Positions 24,101 through 35,396 of a stretch of 64,000 bases of DNA are shown one piece after another. A program made the translations under genes and the position numbers. Positions within the stretch are counted from its first letter, which is position 1; every line of letters starts with the position of its first letter. The DNA comes from Lycocorax pyrrhopterus obiensis (taxonomy: Eukaryota > Chordata > Aves > Passeriformes > Paradisaeidae): contig JACSVZ010000037.1 in assembly GCA_014706295.1 (NCBI GenBank), forward strand, positions 2,790,001 to 2,854,000, written 5' to 3'. Under the pieces are notes generated by a model. It ran no database searches. It worked only from the letters and a program-made list of their open reading frames with translations, and was not told the DNA's origin.

Positions 24101-25484
24101 CCAACAAGATCAGGCCTTCCTTGTGTCAAGAGCAACCCTGCCCTTCGTCCTGGTGCTGATGAACTGGGAGTGCTGCAGGGCTGAAACGATGCAGAGCTGG
24201 GTGAAAGGCTCAGGGCTACTGACAGGTCTCTCAAAGCAAAGATCAGACTCCATCGTACTTTTCTGCCTCCACATCAAATTAAGAGACAGCATTGCAGCCT
24301 AACTCAAAACATCTGGCTTGAAGGCAGTATGAGCTTTTACTGCTCCTCAGACTCCACACACAGTCTCAGACAGTCAAGCTGAATTTTGGTAGCCTGGCAG
24401 CAACTGTTCCCTCAAAGGTCCTCTGCTTAATACTGAGTGAGGGAAGGGCTAACGCTGCTTCTTAGCTGTTCATAAAGAAAACAAGAAGATCCCTTGATAA
24501 GATGTTATCTTCTTTCCTTCCTCTCACTGTATTCACTGTTCAACAGGGGAACTTCAGTTTTGTGTTCCCTGTCCCATAGAGCAATCAGAGGCTCTAAAGG
24601 GGACCTCTGGCACTCCAGACCAGACTGTTACCCACTAAATCTCTTTGCTCTGGAACATTAGAGATACTTCTCTAACACATCCAATATGTATCTGATGAAA
24701 ATTGTTACCAGAATGTTTCAATCTCATAAGTTACAGAAAGAAGCCAACTGACAGCACTTGACAACATGGAGCACGATGCCAGAATGCAAACCAATAAAGT
24801 TCCTTCTTCTTGAATGTGACAAAATGCTTATTTTAAGCATACTGAGACAATAAAGTGCTGATTAACAGGCAGCATGTTCTTCAATGAAACGTATGAATGT
24901 GTAGTCTTGTGCTAAATACAGAAGATGCTGAAGGTATGTGATGATGAGTGTGAGAACAGCTCCCCGTCAACATATTGAAATTTAGCTGTAAACCAACTCA
25001 CTAACAGGGTGCCTTCAGCTACAGGGAGGACTGACCCAGCGTCAGGGACAATTTCTGTGAACTCAATAAGCATAAATGCACGTGTAAGGTTTATTTCTCA
25101 ACAGCTTAGAGCTGTCTCAGACACATCCACGTCTGTAGCCGTGTCTTTGCTGCCTTACCCTGGTACAAAGGGGTGTATTGACTCTCCAGGGATTGCCAGG
25201 GAGGGATTACTTTAGCCTGAGCTAGAAACTACAATACTTTCTTCGTAGGTAGCCTAATCACATGTTAACACTGTGTTCTGCAGAAATTAATAGAGATAAG
25301 GCTGAAAATAATACTCACCCACGGAGTCTAAAAATAAGCACCGAAATTTCCCCTCCTCGTTTCTTTCTGCTTTGTGTTTCCCCTCAGGTGATGACACCAT
25401 TCTCCTCTCCAGCTCTCCTGAAATGTATCGTGAGCATCATGGTTACAGACTGTTCTGGGGAACAGCTTCTTCATGTAGGGTCAG

Positions 25485-25555
25485 AGTTCTGGGATGTACT
25501 GTGTGAGGCAAATCAAGGGTTATAGTTTTGGGATGTACTGCGTGAGGCAAATCAA
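25485..25555. repeat. Tandem duplication, 39-bp period
   Basis: A 32-bp block starting AGTTCTGGGATGTACTGTGT (25485-25516) is repeated at 25524-25555 as AGTTTTGGGATGTACTGCGT, with the same tail GAGGCAAATCAA. Only two substitutions separate the copies. Confidence 0.9.
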
Positions 25556-26126
25556 AATCTTACTAGACCAGAATAACCAACAGAAGGCACTGGTTTAACA
25601 CGGTCTCCAAGAATCAGATACCTAGAAACTTATTTGAATATGTATAAATTAGGTGGGAAGCCTAGTCACAAGAGTGAGATGAACTAATTACAGTAAACGG
25701 GGTGTTTTCAGCTGCACTACCATGAAGAAATACACTCCTTCAGAGTATTTTTGGTGTGACAGACTCTGTTTAGTTTTAGTCCTGCAGCTCAGCCCATTTC
25801 AGACTTCAAAAACAAGTCCTCTAAAACACCAAAAGCTTATTGAATATTGATTGTTTTAGACCACGTGATTTAATGCAGCCTTGATTCATGTAAACACAGG
25901 AATTTTGAGAGCACAACATCCTTAAAATCAGTAAAAGGGCAGTAATTTATCAGCAGCACTGCAGAAAGTACTTGCAGTTCCCACTAGGCAGACAAGCTTC
26001 CCAACAAAAGGACAGATGGAGAGGAAGCCAAATGACACTACCCAAAAATAGGGAGTAACAACCCCAGTTTTGGGGCAGTTTGGTACGTACCTCTGTAGCA
26101 CTGCCATGTCCTCATACATATACATT

Positions 26127-26215
26127 ATGAACTAATTAATTCTCAAAAAAACATCTTACGAGGCAAGGAAAATAAGTTTCCATCTCCCAGATGAAAAAAG
26201 TGAGGTCAGTAGGTG
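26127..26215 (-). mobile_element. MIR-like SINE fragment
   Basis: TAATTCTC, CTTACGAGGCAAGGAAAATA and CATCTCCCAGATGAAAAAAG, then TGAGGTCAG, follow the reverse-complement order of a MIR 3' half (taattctcacaacaaccc ... gaggtagg ... cagatgaggaaactgagg). The match is diverged but collinear. Confidence 0.55.
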
Positions 26216-29200
26216 TGAATACAGATGGAGCTGGCTCTAGAAGTGGCATGAAAAAAAATGGAGTTGTAGGGATTACGCTCCAGAGTTGCTACTTTTGTGG
26301 TATTGAATTTAGAGAATCTGGTGAAGGGAAGGGAGAAGAATCAGTTTTTCATGACACATTTTGTCTATCTGCATGCAGTCCCTGCCATAAGGTGTCCCCA
26401 GCCCGGGTGACTGGAGCGGGGAGCCCCGGGGGTGATTCCCTGCACACCATAGCCACGGTGTCCTGCTGCCAGATGCATGCTCCACTACATTCTTCAGGTC
26501 CTGAAGGAAAAACACTTTGAATTCAGTAATATATAGTATTCCTGTTAATGTGAGGCAGGAGACTGGCAACACGCCACTCGCAGAGCCCAGCAATGGAAAA
26601 AGCAGAGAGCGAGCTCAGCCTCACAATGTGAAGCAGACAGACCTATTGTGAGCTGTCTCCATCCTTGGGGCTGGATGCTCCAGGCTGATTTATGAGCACA
26701 ATATTTACAACTAACACACATGAAATGCATTATGAGGAGAAATAAATCTCCTAGCATGCACGGAGAGCAGCTAAGATAAAAGAATGCATATGGTAAACTA
26801 GGTGACTGTTTGTCATTAAGTGTGGTACTGAAGCCAGAGCACGTCTCTGGGGCAGGGGAGGCTCAGGATTTGCACTGGGGTTTATCAATACTCTGGAAAA
26901 CACAAGCCATTAGGCAGAGACTTTCAGAAAGATGTCCCAGCTTTTTCTTTCTTTCTAGTGAACTCAAAGCTGATGAAAGACACTGTGTTGGAAGCCCTTG
27001 GGAGTAAAACAGGGCTTGAAAGGAAGATCAGTCTTATGCCTATGCAAAGACCCAGTGAACAGGCCAGAGTTCAGCTCCCAGGGCTTGTGTTATCACAGGC
27101 AGTATCCCTAATTTTTGTGCACCTGTGTTCCATCTCATAAACAGGTATCAGTATGAAATTAGGCAAGAAAGGGCTACTTTAAGGCAGAGGGCATGTCATA
27201 ATTAAGTATTCTGACTTACTGCACCACACTACAGGCAGCAGAAATTCCCTGAATTAATTCCTAAATTAAATCATCACTGAACAGGTAAACATTTCAGAAA
27301 AACAACCATCCCTTCCTAAATAATGAGACCAGCAAACGAGGATGTCAATTCTAGTTTCTCTGTAATTGCAAAACCCAAACCCCACTCCCAGAAACACTGA
27401 CGACAATTCCCTGCCGATCCCTGCTGTCCTTTGAACCCTGCAGCGAGCAGGCTCCTCCAAATCTCATTTGGCTGGAGAGGGAATAGGAGGCAGCTCTCAC
27501 TTAAATGCATCTATATTTGACATTTCTGCCTACAAAGCTGCACTGGTCATAGATTGCATCTCATCATGTCCAGCCAACCCAATTAGGCCCAAACAGCTTC
27601 TTGGAAGGACCTGGATTCATCTCTTCCCTTGATACTGAGGTTTGATGGTGCCAATATTTTTGCAGCTCTTTGTGATGTTGCCTCTCGCCTGGTGGGATGT
27701 GGCTTTAAGTTAAACAACTCATTTTCTGCAGGGTACAGCACAGTCACGGAGAGCTGTGAGGCTGCTGCTTTTCCTCAGAGTGCTCTGATAAAACATCTGA
27801 TTCCAGTATGGGAGGACAGACTCATAAAAACAGGCTAATGATGGAACCAGACTGTGGTACAAACCAGAGCAAGCACTTCAGCTAACTGAACATGCTTCCT
27901 GTCCTCAGCCAGCACCACAACATCTTGGTTTAGCTACCACACATCTCCCTCAGAGCACTTCCCACTGATCAAAAGGGAACAAACAAAACTTTCTATGAGA
28001 GCAGGACAGTTGGATTGAAGGAACAGCAAAATGGATTTGGGGAGCAGGAGAGGTTCTGTTGGGGAAAATCCTCCAAAATCAGTCGAATTCCAAACTCACT
28101 CATGAAAGGAACAGTAGCATGAAGTTACCCTTTGTTAACAGCGGTTTTGGGATGTGGCAGGAAGGCATCAGCTTTCTTTTGCTCAAGTTGACTGAATGGG
28201 TTTGACTGAGAGCTGCTGGGAGCTGCAGAGTGACAGCAGAGACAGGCACACCCCTGTTCAGCACCTCTGACTGGGTGTTGCAGCTCTGTCACAACAAGGG
28301 ACGTTCCAGGCAGAGCGACTTCTCACACTGACAACGTCTCAAAGGAGTTTCAGTTCAGTGGGTATTAAGACAATATAAATAAACCAAACTCAGCCCATGT
28401 ATGACACAGTTAAATAAATGACACATGGGAAAAAAGAAACTAGAGCTCTCCTGTATTTTACTGTCAGAATTCTAAATTAATCCCATTTTATATTTCTTTT
28501 ATCAAAGCATTAATGACAAAGGGAGAATGGATATGAAAATACACCCTTCTCAGTGAAAAGACTTATACTAGCCTCCACAGCTTTGATTATTCCTTCAGAT
28601 TTACCCTATTTTCTTTCTAAAACACTAGTTAGGCCTTAAAAAATTGCAAAACTAACTAAACCTACTACCCACATTTGTTGAAGAAATAAATACATACTCA
28701 TCTGTTGAATTACATTACATTCTATTTTATGTTGATTTTATACACCATCGTAGCTATGGATAAAATCATACCACATTAACTAGTAGTGGTAATTTTGTCC
28801 CACTGTTTTGTGGTTTCATGCCCATAAACAAGTGATTTATGGATTATTTTTTTTTTTGTGAAGCTCTTTAATATGTTGATTTCAAATGAAGGAATGATAC
28901 ACAGCAAAGAGGAACTCTGATTTCTATTGGCTATAATTTGTGAGATACACTTAGAATTAAGTAAAAACCAAAAAAAAACCAACCCAAAAAGAAGAAAGCA
29001 AGCAAAAAATAAATATGAAAACCTCAAGCCGTATTTCATCCTGAACTCAGAATCTAAATCCTTTAAAGTATGGGGAGATGATACAACTCCCTCAGCAGAA
29101 TTCTGGGCTGGGCCACAGAACCCACGGCTCCGTGCCATCAAACCTAATCTTTGTCTGAGATCTGACACATTCTCTCCAAGTTTTCAGTCACATTGCAAAA

Positions 29201-32200
29201 TTCCGAGAGGATGAAAGGCACATTCTCCTCCTCTCTTACACTAACCCCAGGGCCTAGAAACAGCAGGACTTGATTTAACCAAACACACACTGGGCCAGAA
29301 AAATGATGAGTGATACTGGGACTTGACTGACACCAAGGAGACTTCATCTGATTCATGGTTTTCCAACGTGATCATTGCATCACCTCAGACCCCTGAGCAG
29401 ATTGTGCCGAAATGAGGAGATAACCAGAATGCCAAAAAGCATCTCCTCGCTGGCCAAACTGACAGCAAAGTCAGCAGAGTCTCCTCCTCCCTGGGGAACT
29501 GCACTCACCAGACAGGCAGCAACCTCCAGCCCCAAACAGGCAACATCTTCCAGGAGCCAAGGCCCTGGTGCCCTCCCCTGTAAGGCAACTCTTTGCAGAG
29601 CTACCACCAACAAAAAGGCCTCCAGACCTTCCTTCTTACTCAGCTGAGCTCCTCTCCACTGCATCTCTCGTCCAAAAAATTTACTGTACCACATAAAGCC
29701 TGGACCAAGCTAAATCTGCTGGCTCCCAAACAGGCTTCTTAAGCCTCTAGTAAATCAAGAGTAGGATATTTGTTTCTAAATCTCCAAAGGAGGATTAGGC
29801 AGGGTCACCATAATCCTAACCAGCCTCACACTTGCCACTCATTCTTAGTGAAGGAGAGATGCATTTTAGTATCTGGAAATTACTAGCAGATGAACCTCTT
29901 TGTCCAAGGTAGGATATCAAAGATTACAGTTCTTAGCTCCCTTGTTTCTTGGCTGCATAGGAAAAAACGGGTTTTTTTCTGCGAGACAAAGAGTGGATAT
30001 GATTGTTTGTTTTGGTTCCGGTGACATCATTCTTTTTTTGTCAGCACCATCTCTCAGTAATTGATCTGAGGAAGGACTAGAGTAGTTAACTGTCTTCTGA
30101 AACTTTCTCTCTTCGTCTCCCTCTATTTCAGTGCCCCAAATGAAAAACAAGGTCAGTGAGACACTTTTTCACATACATTGTCCAACCTTTGATCAAAACC
30201 CCTGCATTTTCCATGACATTTACATGTAAGTCCCATTCCAATGACACCAGAGCTTCCCAGTACCATTTTAGCACCAATTAAAGTGGCAGTGCTCAGGGAA
30301 CCATTTATCTTTATACTGTAGGAGTTTGAGCAGTGCTGCTATTACTTTCGAGGGGGAATTGTGCAGGCTCCTTGTCAATTGGTTTAGGTTGCCTAAATGA
30401 AGCCAAATTGCTCTTGCCATCTCCAGCTGCTGCTGCTGCCTGTGTGTTCCACCTTCCTCACATTTACTTTAATCCATCAGCCAAGAGCAAAACAACCTTC
30501 CCTCGGTGCCCCTCCTGCAAACAGGGTAGGAAAACACCACAAAAGGAAAAAAACCACACATTACTTGCAGCATTTTTACATGCAATAGTAACAGTCTCTT
30601 GGTGCCATCATCAGCCATGGCATTTCATTCACACAGAACACTTGTGGGCACATCACATATGCTTTTCCATTCAACGTATTTTTAAATGTTTCCCAGGCAA
30701 CTGTTTCAATACAATATGCCTCCTTGGCAACCTGGTACCCGCAAATGCCATGCTAGTCTCCCTAGTCCTCTTTTTAGGTCTTCCCATCTTGGCATATAAA
30801 TGTCACAAGGCTGGGTTTTCCATCTCCAGCCACACAGGTAGATCTGTCCTTCCACTTGGAAAGGCTGAATTGAAGAGATGAGTCGTGCACTGGATGCTGC
30901 ACATTGGTAAATTCAGCTTTGGTGAGCTACCAGAGTGAGCAGCTTTCAAAGGCAGTGACTTTTTGTGGGAAAGAGAATGTCTCCTGCAACTAAAATTAAG
31001 GAGAGCCCACAAAACTGTCTCCACTCAACTGACTTTCTCTGGAAGCAGCAATGAGCCTGCACTTCTCAAACTGAAATGCACGTCATCTTTATTCTCCTGA
31101 CTAAGCCAGTCTTACCCTCTTCTCCTCATTTTGTGGTCTAATTGTAACACATCACATTAATGAAAAGAGTCACACTGTCCCATTTCACCACAGCCAGTGG
31201 TTAGCCCTGGACTGAGTGGGTTGGTGTGGCTGAGTTTCTCTTTCCAGAGCTGCATTTGCTGCCACTGGGTGTTCAGGGGACACACTGTGACATTAGAGTG
31301 CCAGCATTTCAGCTGTGGGACGTTTGCTGCAGCAGCTTTCCCTGCTGCTCTGTGAGTCTCTTTGGGGACCTTTATTGTCCTTTATTACGTTGAGCAGAAT
31401 GGACACGCTCATCCTTGAGTGAAGTCACAGACTATTTGACAAGGACAAAAAGCTATCGACATGTACTCCTAAGCTAAGCACTGATTAGATAAAATAATTA
31501 AAATATAACCATATTTCAATGGTCTAGCAAGGAACAATTTCTTCTGAACGTTTTTATCTGATACAGGAGCTATCACTACAGAAGCAAAGATATTTCAGAA
31601 GGACTAAAGCTATCAGCGAGCATCAGTCGTCATAAAAAAAAAAGTTTTAATAAAAACTGCATGTGCTTCAGGCTTAAAGTGGCACACTAAAAAAAATAAT
31701 AGCTGCTGCATGCAATGACATCAGGCTCTGAGAGAAACCCAGCAGAAACTGTGGCATCTCTTCTTCATTGATTACTCCATAACAACAGCTGAAAATTACA
31801 ATTTTTCCAGGCTATAAAATGCCTAGCACTCCAAATTCTACACCGGCAGCAAAAATCTCCTCCCTGTCTGTGAGCTGTTGTATCTGTAATAGAGACCCTG
31901 CATTACCAGGCTTTCTAATTCTTCCCAAATGCAGAAGCTCTCATTCAATGCTGCAGCTGTTGGGGAGGAAATCAGAAATAGCAGAAGGCGGATTAGTTGA
32001 TAATGTACCAGTTCTTCCCCAGCAAATGCTGGCACCTGCGTTTTACACTCTCCTCTTTCCCTCAGCCCAGGAAAAGATCACTTGGTTTGTTTGGCAGGCA
32101 ATTTATAGGCTTTAGCGATTGTGGAACTGCAAAAGGATTAGAATTTGTTATAATAGCCCCTTCTTCCTGAGAGCAAAAGTTAAAACTGAGGCCCACTTTG

Positions 32201-34895
32201 CAGCAAGAATCAGGGAGCATGTAAGTAAAGATTAAGCGTGTGCAGCTTGATGAGACTCAACAGGGAAGAGATAACTACACATGCTGGCACCCCATTTACA
32301 AGGAAATACCTGCAGATAATCTGTAGGAGCGTTCTGGCTTCCACAAGCTCAAATCCCTTGACCACTGGCTCAAATCCAGTCAAGGCTGATTATGATAACG
32401 ACTACTCTCCACATTTCTAGGAGAACTTTTTTCCTAAGACCATTAAACATTCTAATTATTAAATTAGCAAGACCCAAAATCAAGCAAGAAGTAATAGGAT
32501 TTCCATGCAGTGGAGGAAACAGAAGATATGATCTTGTGCAAACCCAAGAACAGGTCCTATTCTACACTTTTCCTTCCTATTCTTAGTACATTATTAATTC
32601 TGGAAAGATGCAGATGAAAATTACTAAGTACTCTTAATGGACAAAGATTTCTAGCTTGAAATCTGCAGATAGTTGCAGAAGCAGATAGAGCCAGAATGGA
32701 AACATGACATAGTTAGAGTGGGTATTATTAAACAGATAACAATCAAAAAAACCTTAGAATTTTCAGTTAAATCTACAAAATCCAAACCCACCTACAATGT
32801 ACAGTTGCTACAGAAGCAAGGTTTTCCCCTTTTGCTCTTTACAAGCAGAAGCTGCAGTAATAATTTTCCCCATTCTTTTTATTATATTCTTTCATTTGCG
32901 GCCCTTACTGCACAATAACCAATTTTTATGTTCCCCCATAATAAAGCTTTTGCAAATGCTGCAAGTGCTCACAGCACCACACAGCAACACCTCCAGCATG
33001 AAGAACAGCCTGCACTCCTGATGGTTGTTCTGGGAGAAGTCGTACTTAACAACATAAATCCATGGGTACAACACATGATTTAGCAGCAGAGGATTGTCCA
33101 AGGAGTATCCAAGGAGTCATAAAACATAAAATACTAACCCAAACATCACGGGAATAAAAGAAACCCTGCGGCCTAATTGATCATTAACATAGATACACCC
33201 AGGAGTATGTTCGGAGTGCTTTCACAGTCCCTCGGATTTTGTTAAATCCCTCGTTTTGCATAGTTTGCTGCCTCCATGTGGTGACAGTCAGCGCTGGGCC
33301 ACAATTCCCGGTGATCCTGACTAAAATCCCCCAAGGAACACTTAATCAGCTAGTTGTGAAATCAAACTTTTACCCCTCCTCTGTCATCTCATTTCCCACC
33401 ACTTCCACAGCCAAACCTCTCTTCAATCCACACTTTTGCTTTATTTACACCCCCTTTCTCCTGCTGTTCTTTGCTCTGTCTCTGCTGCCACCACCACCTT
33501 CCTCTCCACAGCAGCCTAAAACCTTCAGTTCCAAATTCACCCCTCGCCTCTGTTCCACTTACCTGGTTCCACCTGCAGCTTCTGGAGGAATGCCTTTCCC
33601 GACAAAGAAGGAAAGGAGGGCCGATTTCCTGGGATCTCCTTTCACCACGCTGGGAAGCAGCTTCTAAATGGCAACAAAGATGACAGGCAGAACACTGTGA
33701 CTGTCCCTTGGGTGTTCCCTGGGCACTGCATAGCTGTAACAGACATTAATGTGGGAAAAGGTTAGTCTGTGTGACAGGGGTTGGCTTCTCCACTGTTGCT
33801 TCTTTCTTCCTGAATTTCATTCTGGTTTTACTCTGCCCATCACTCAGCTGAAATGCAGGCCCTCTAGGGTGACCATTTTTTATTATTTTTATTTTTCAGC
33901 TGGGCTATCTAGTGTATAAACTGACACAGATCACAGGAGCAACCAAACACTTTGCACTTCCAAGATTTTTATCCACAAAAGGAAACCTATTAATGCTGCT
34001 TTAATGTTAAGAAATTAGCTATTACATAGAGTAAAAGACATTTTGGAGTCACAGAAACACAAAGTACCTGAGTTAACACAGGGAAGGTGAAGGCTGGGCA
34101 GAGCCTTCCAGATCTCTGCACGGACAGAATCAACCTCAGCTGAAACACCTCTCGATGGGGTTGCCTGGAGTTGCCCAGGTTTAAATTTACGTGAAATGTC
34201 AATCTCTGAACTCTGATACCCATTTTCAAGGTTCAGGTCCACTCAAAGCACGTATCAAGGCATGTCAACTGTTATTTAATAAATTTTTGCTGGGCTGTGT
34301 GACCAACACAATGATTCACAGGTGTAACTTTTAATACAGTCAATACTGATGCCTCCTTTCTACTCTGAAAAATCCAAGGATGGAGCAGTCCACAGACATC
34401 CAGCAACACAAAAATAAAGTTACAGGGAAAAAAAAGTTAACTTGGATTCATGTTTCACCAATAAAAAATTGGTTTCATGCAAAGAGTTGCCAGTACTGGT
34501 GCACCCTTATTAACACCTGTTACCAAACTGGATTTATTTCCTTGTACAATTATTTCTTGCATCAATTGTGAAGAATTTGAACAGCAGAGTTACTTTCTGA
34601 TCCTTTCATGTCCTGTTGGAGGATGAAGTGTCTGTCACCATTCCTCTGGTGTCTGTTTTTGAGAAGGCTGCAGCCTGGGGAGTTCTTAAACCCTCTCTAG
34701 CACTTTCTTTATTTCAAGCCACACGGCGACATTCCCGCGAAAAACGTCAAACTGCATCAGTTCAGATTCTTCTCTAAAAGCGAAATTAGGTCAGAGGTGC
34801 GCTCCCAATCCATTTTATTTTTTGCAAGAACAGCCTTTGGGTTTGGCCCCGCTCGGCAGCCGCAGAGCCAGGGCGGGACCGGCCAGGCCCCACCC

Positions 34896-34907
34896 GCCGC
34901 CATCTTG
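34896..34907 (-). promoter_or_regulatory. YY1-type element
   Basis: CAAGATGGCGGC on the minus strand is a full YY1 consensus of the kind found near transcription starts of housekeeping genes. It is about 390 nt upstream of the FAAP20 ATG. Confidence 0.55.
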
Positions 34908-35181
34908 TTCCCCTCAGCCAAGGGGATCACGCAGCACAGCCCCTGACCCTGCCCTTCCCAACACACCAAAACCCTACAAAAACATAAAGTTTGAGGGGTA
35001 AAGGCAACACAAAAAAGGCTGTTTTCGAGGCAGACCAGCCCCCGGCGGCTGAAGGGTGTAGGGGAACGGCGGGCTCCTCTCAGGGCGCCCTCAGAGCTGC
35101 TCGCCCACCCCCACCGGCCCGCGCCGTGAGGGCGGCTCTGAGGGCGGCTCGTCACAGCCCCGGCAACGCGCCCGGGGCAGC

Positions 35182-35217
35182 AGGAGGAGGAAGAGGAGGA
35201 AGAGGAGGAGGAGGAAG
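35182..35217 (+). repeat. GGA/GAA purine tract
   Basis: Thirty-six consecutive purines built from AGG and AAG triplets, about 75 nt upstream of the FAAP20 ATG and probably in its 5' leader. Confidence 0.85.
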
Positions 35218-35292
35218 CCCCGGCCGCCCTCTCTCCCCGCCCTCCCGCGGCCGCCAGCGCCGTCCCCCGACGAGGCGCGGGGAGGCTCGGCC

Positions 35293-35396
35293 ATGTGTGA
35301 GGAAGGAGCAGCCAAGTTGCGCCTGAAGCCCCGGACGGCGCCGTCCGCCCCCGGCCGGGAGCGCAGCCCCGGCCCCGAGCCCCCGCCGCGGCCCCA
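35293..35396 (+). CDS. FAAP20: FAAP20 coding exon 1
   Basis: Encodes residues 1-34 and two bases of codon 35: MCEEGAAKLRLKPRT followed by a Pro/Arg-rich stretch. The exon ends CCCCA before GTGAGT, and the frame stops right after the donor (CAG TGA), which supports the splice. Human exon 1 is likewise Arg/Pro-rich but not alignable in detail. Confidence 0.82.

Larger units (their letters stand above)
7561..34839. other. SKI-FAAP20 intergenic region
   Basis: About 27 kb between the divergently arranged SKI and FAAP20 promoters. No open frame here shows a recognisable protein family, conserved exon structure or strong splice pattern; the longest is 182 codons at 30333 and looks random. What I can support are small tandem duplications (8382, 18764, 25485), an ATCC microsatellite (14355) and MIR-like SINE remnants (9276, 12741, 21111, 26127), listed separately. 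I see no CR1 3' end signature, LTR pair, tRNA or rRNA gene. Distal enhancers of SKI may lie here but cannot be recognised from one sequence. Confidence 0.7.

Noticed and set aside
30333..30881. 182-codon open frame in the SKI-FAAP20 gap
   Set aside because: Composition is that of translated non-coding DNA (Cys, His and Leu rich, no domain), there is no strong start context or splice support, and no family is recognisable.
34757..35155. Minus-strand 132-codon frame through the FAAP20 CpG island
   Set aside because: It is driven by the GC-rich promoter and the CAAGATGGCGGC YY1 element; it has no recognisable domain. A divergent non-coding RNA remains possible.
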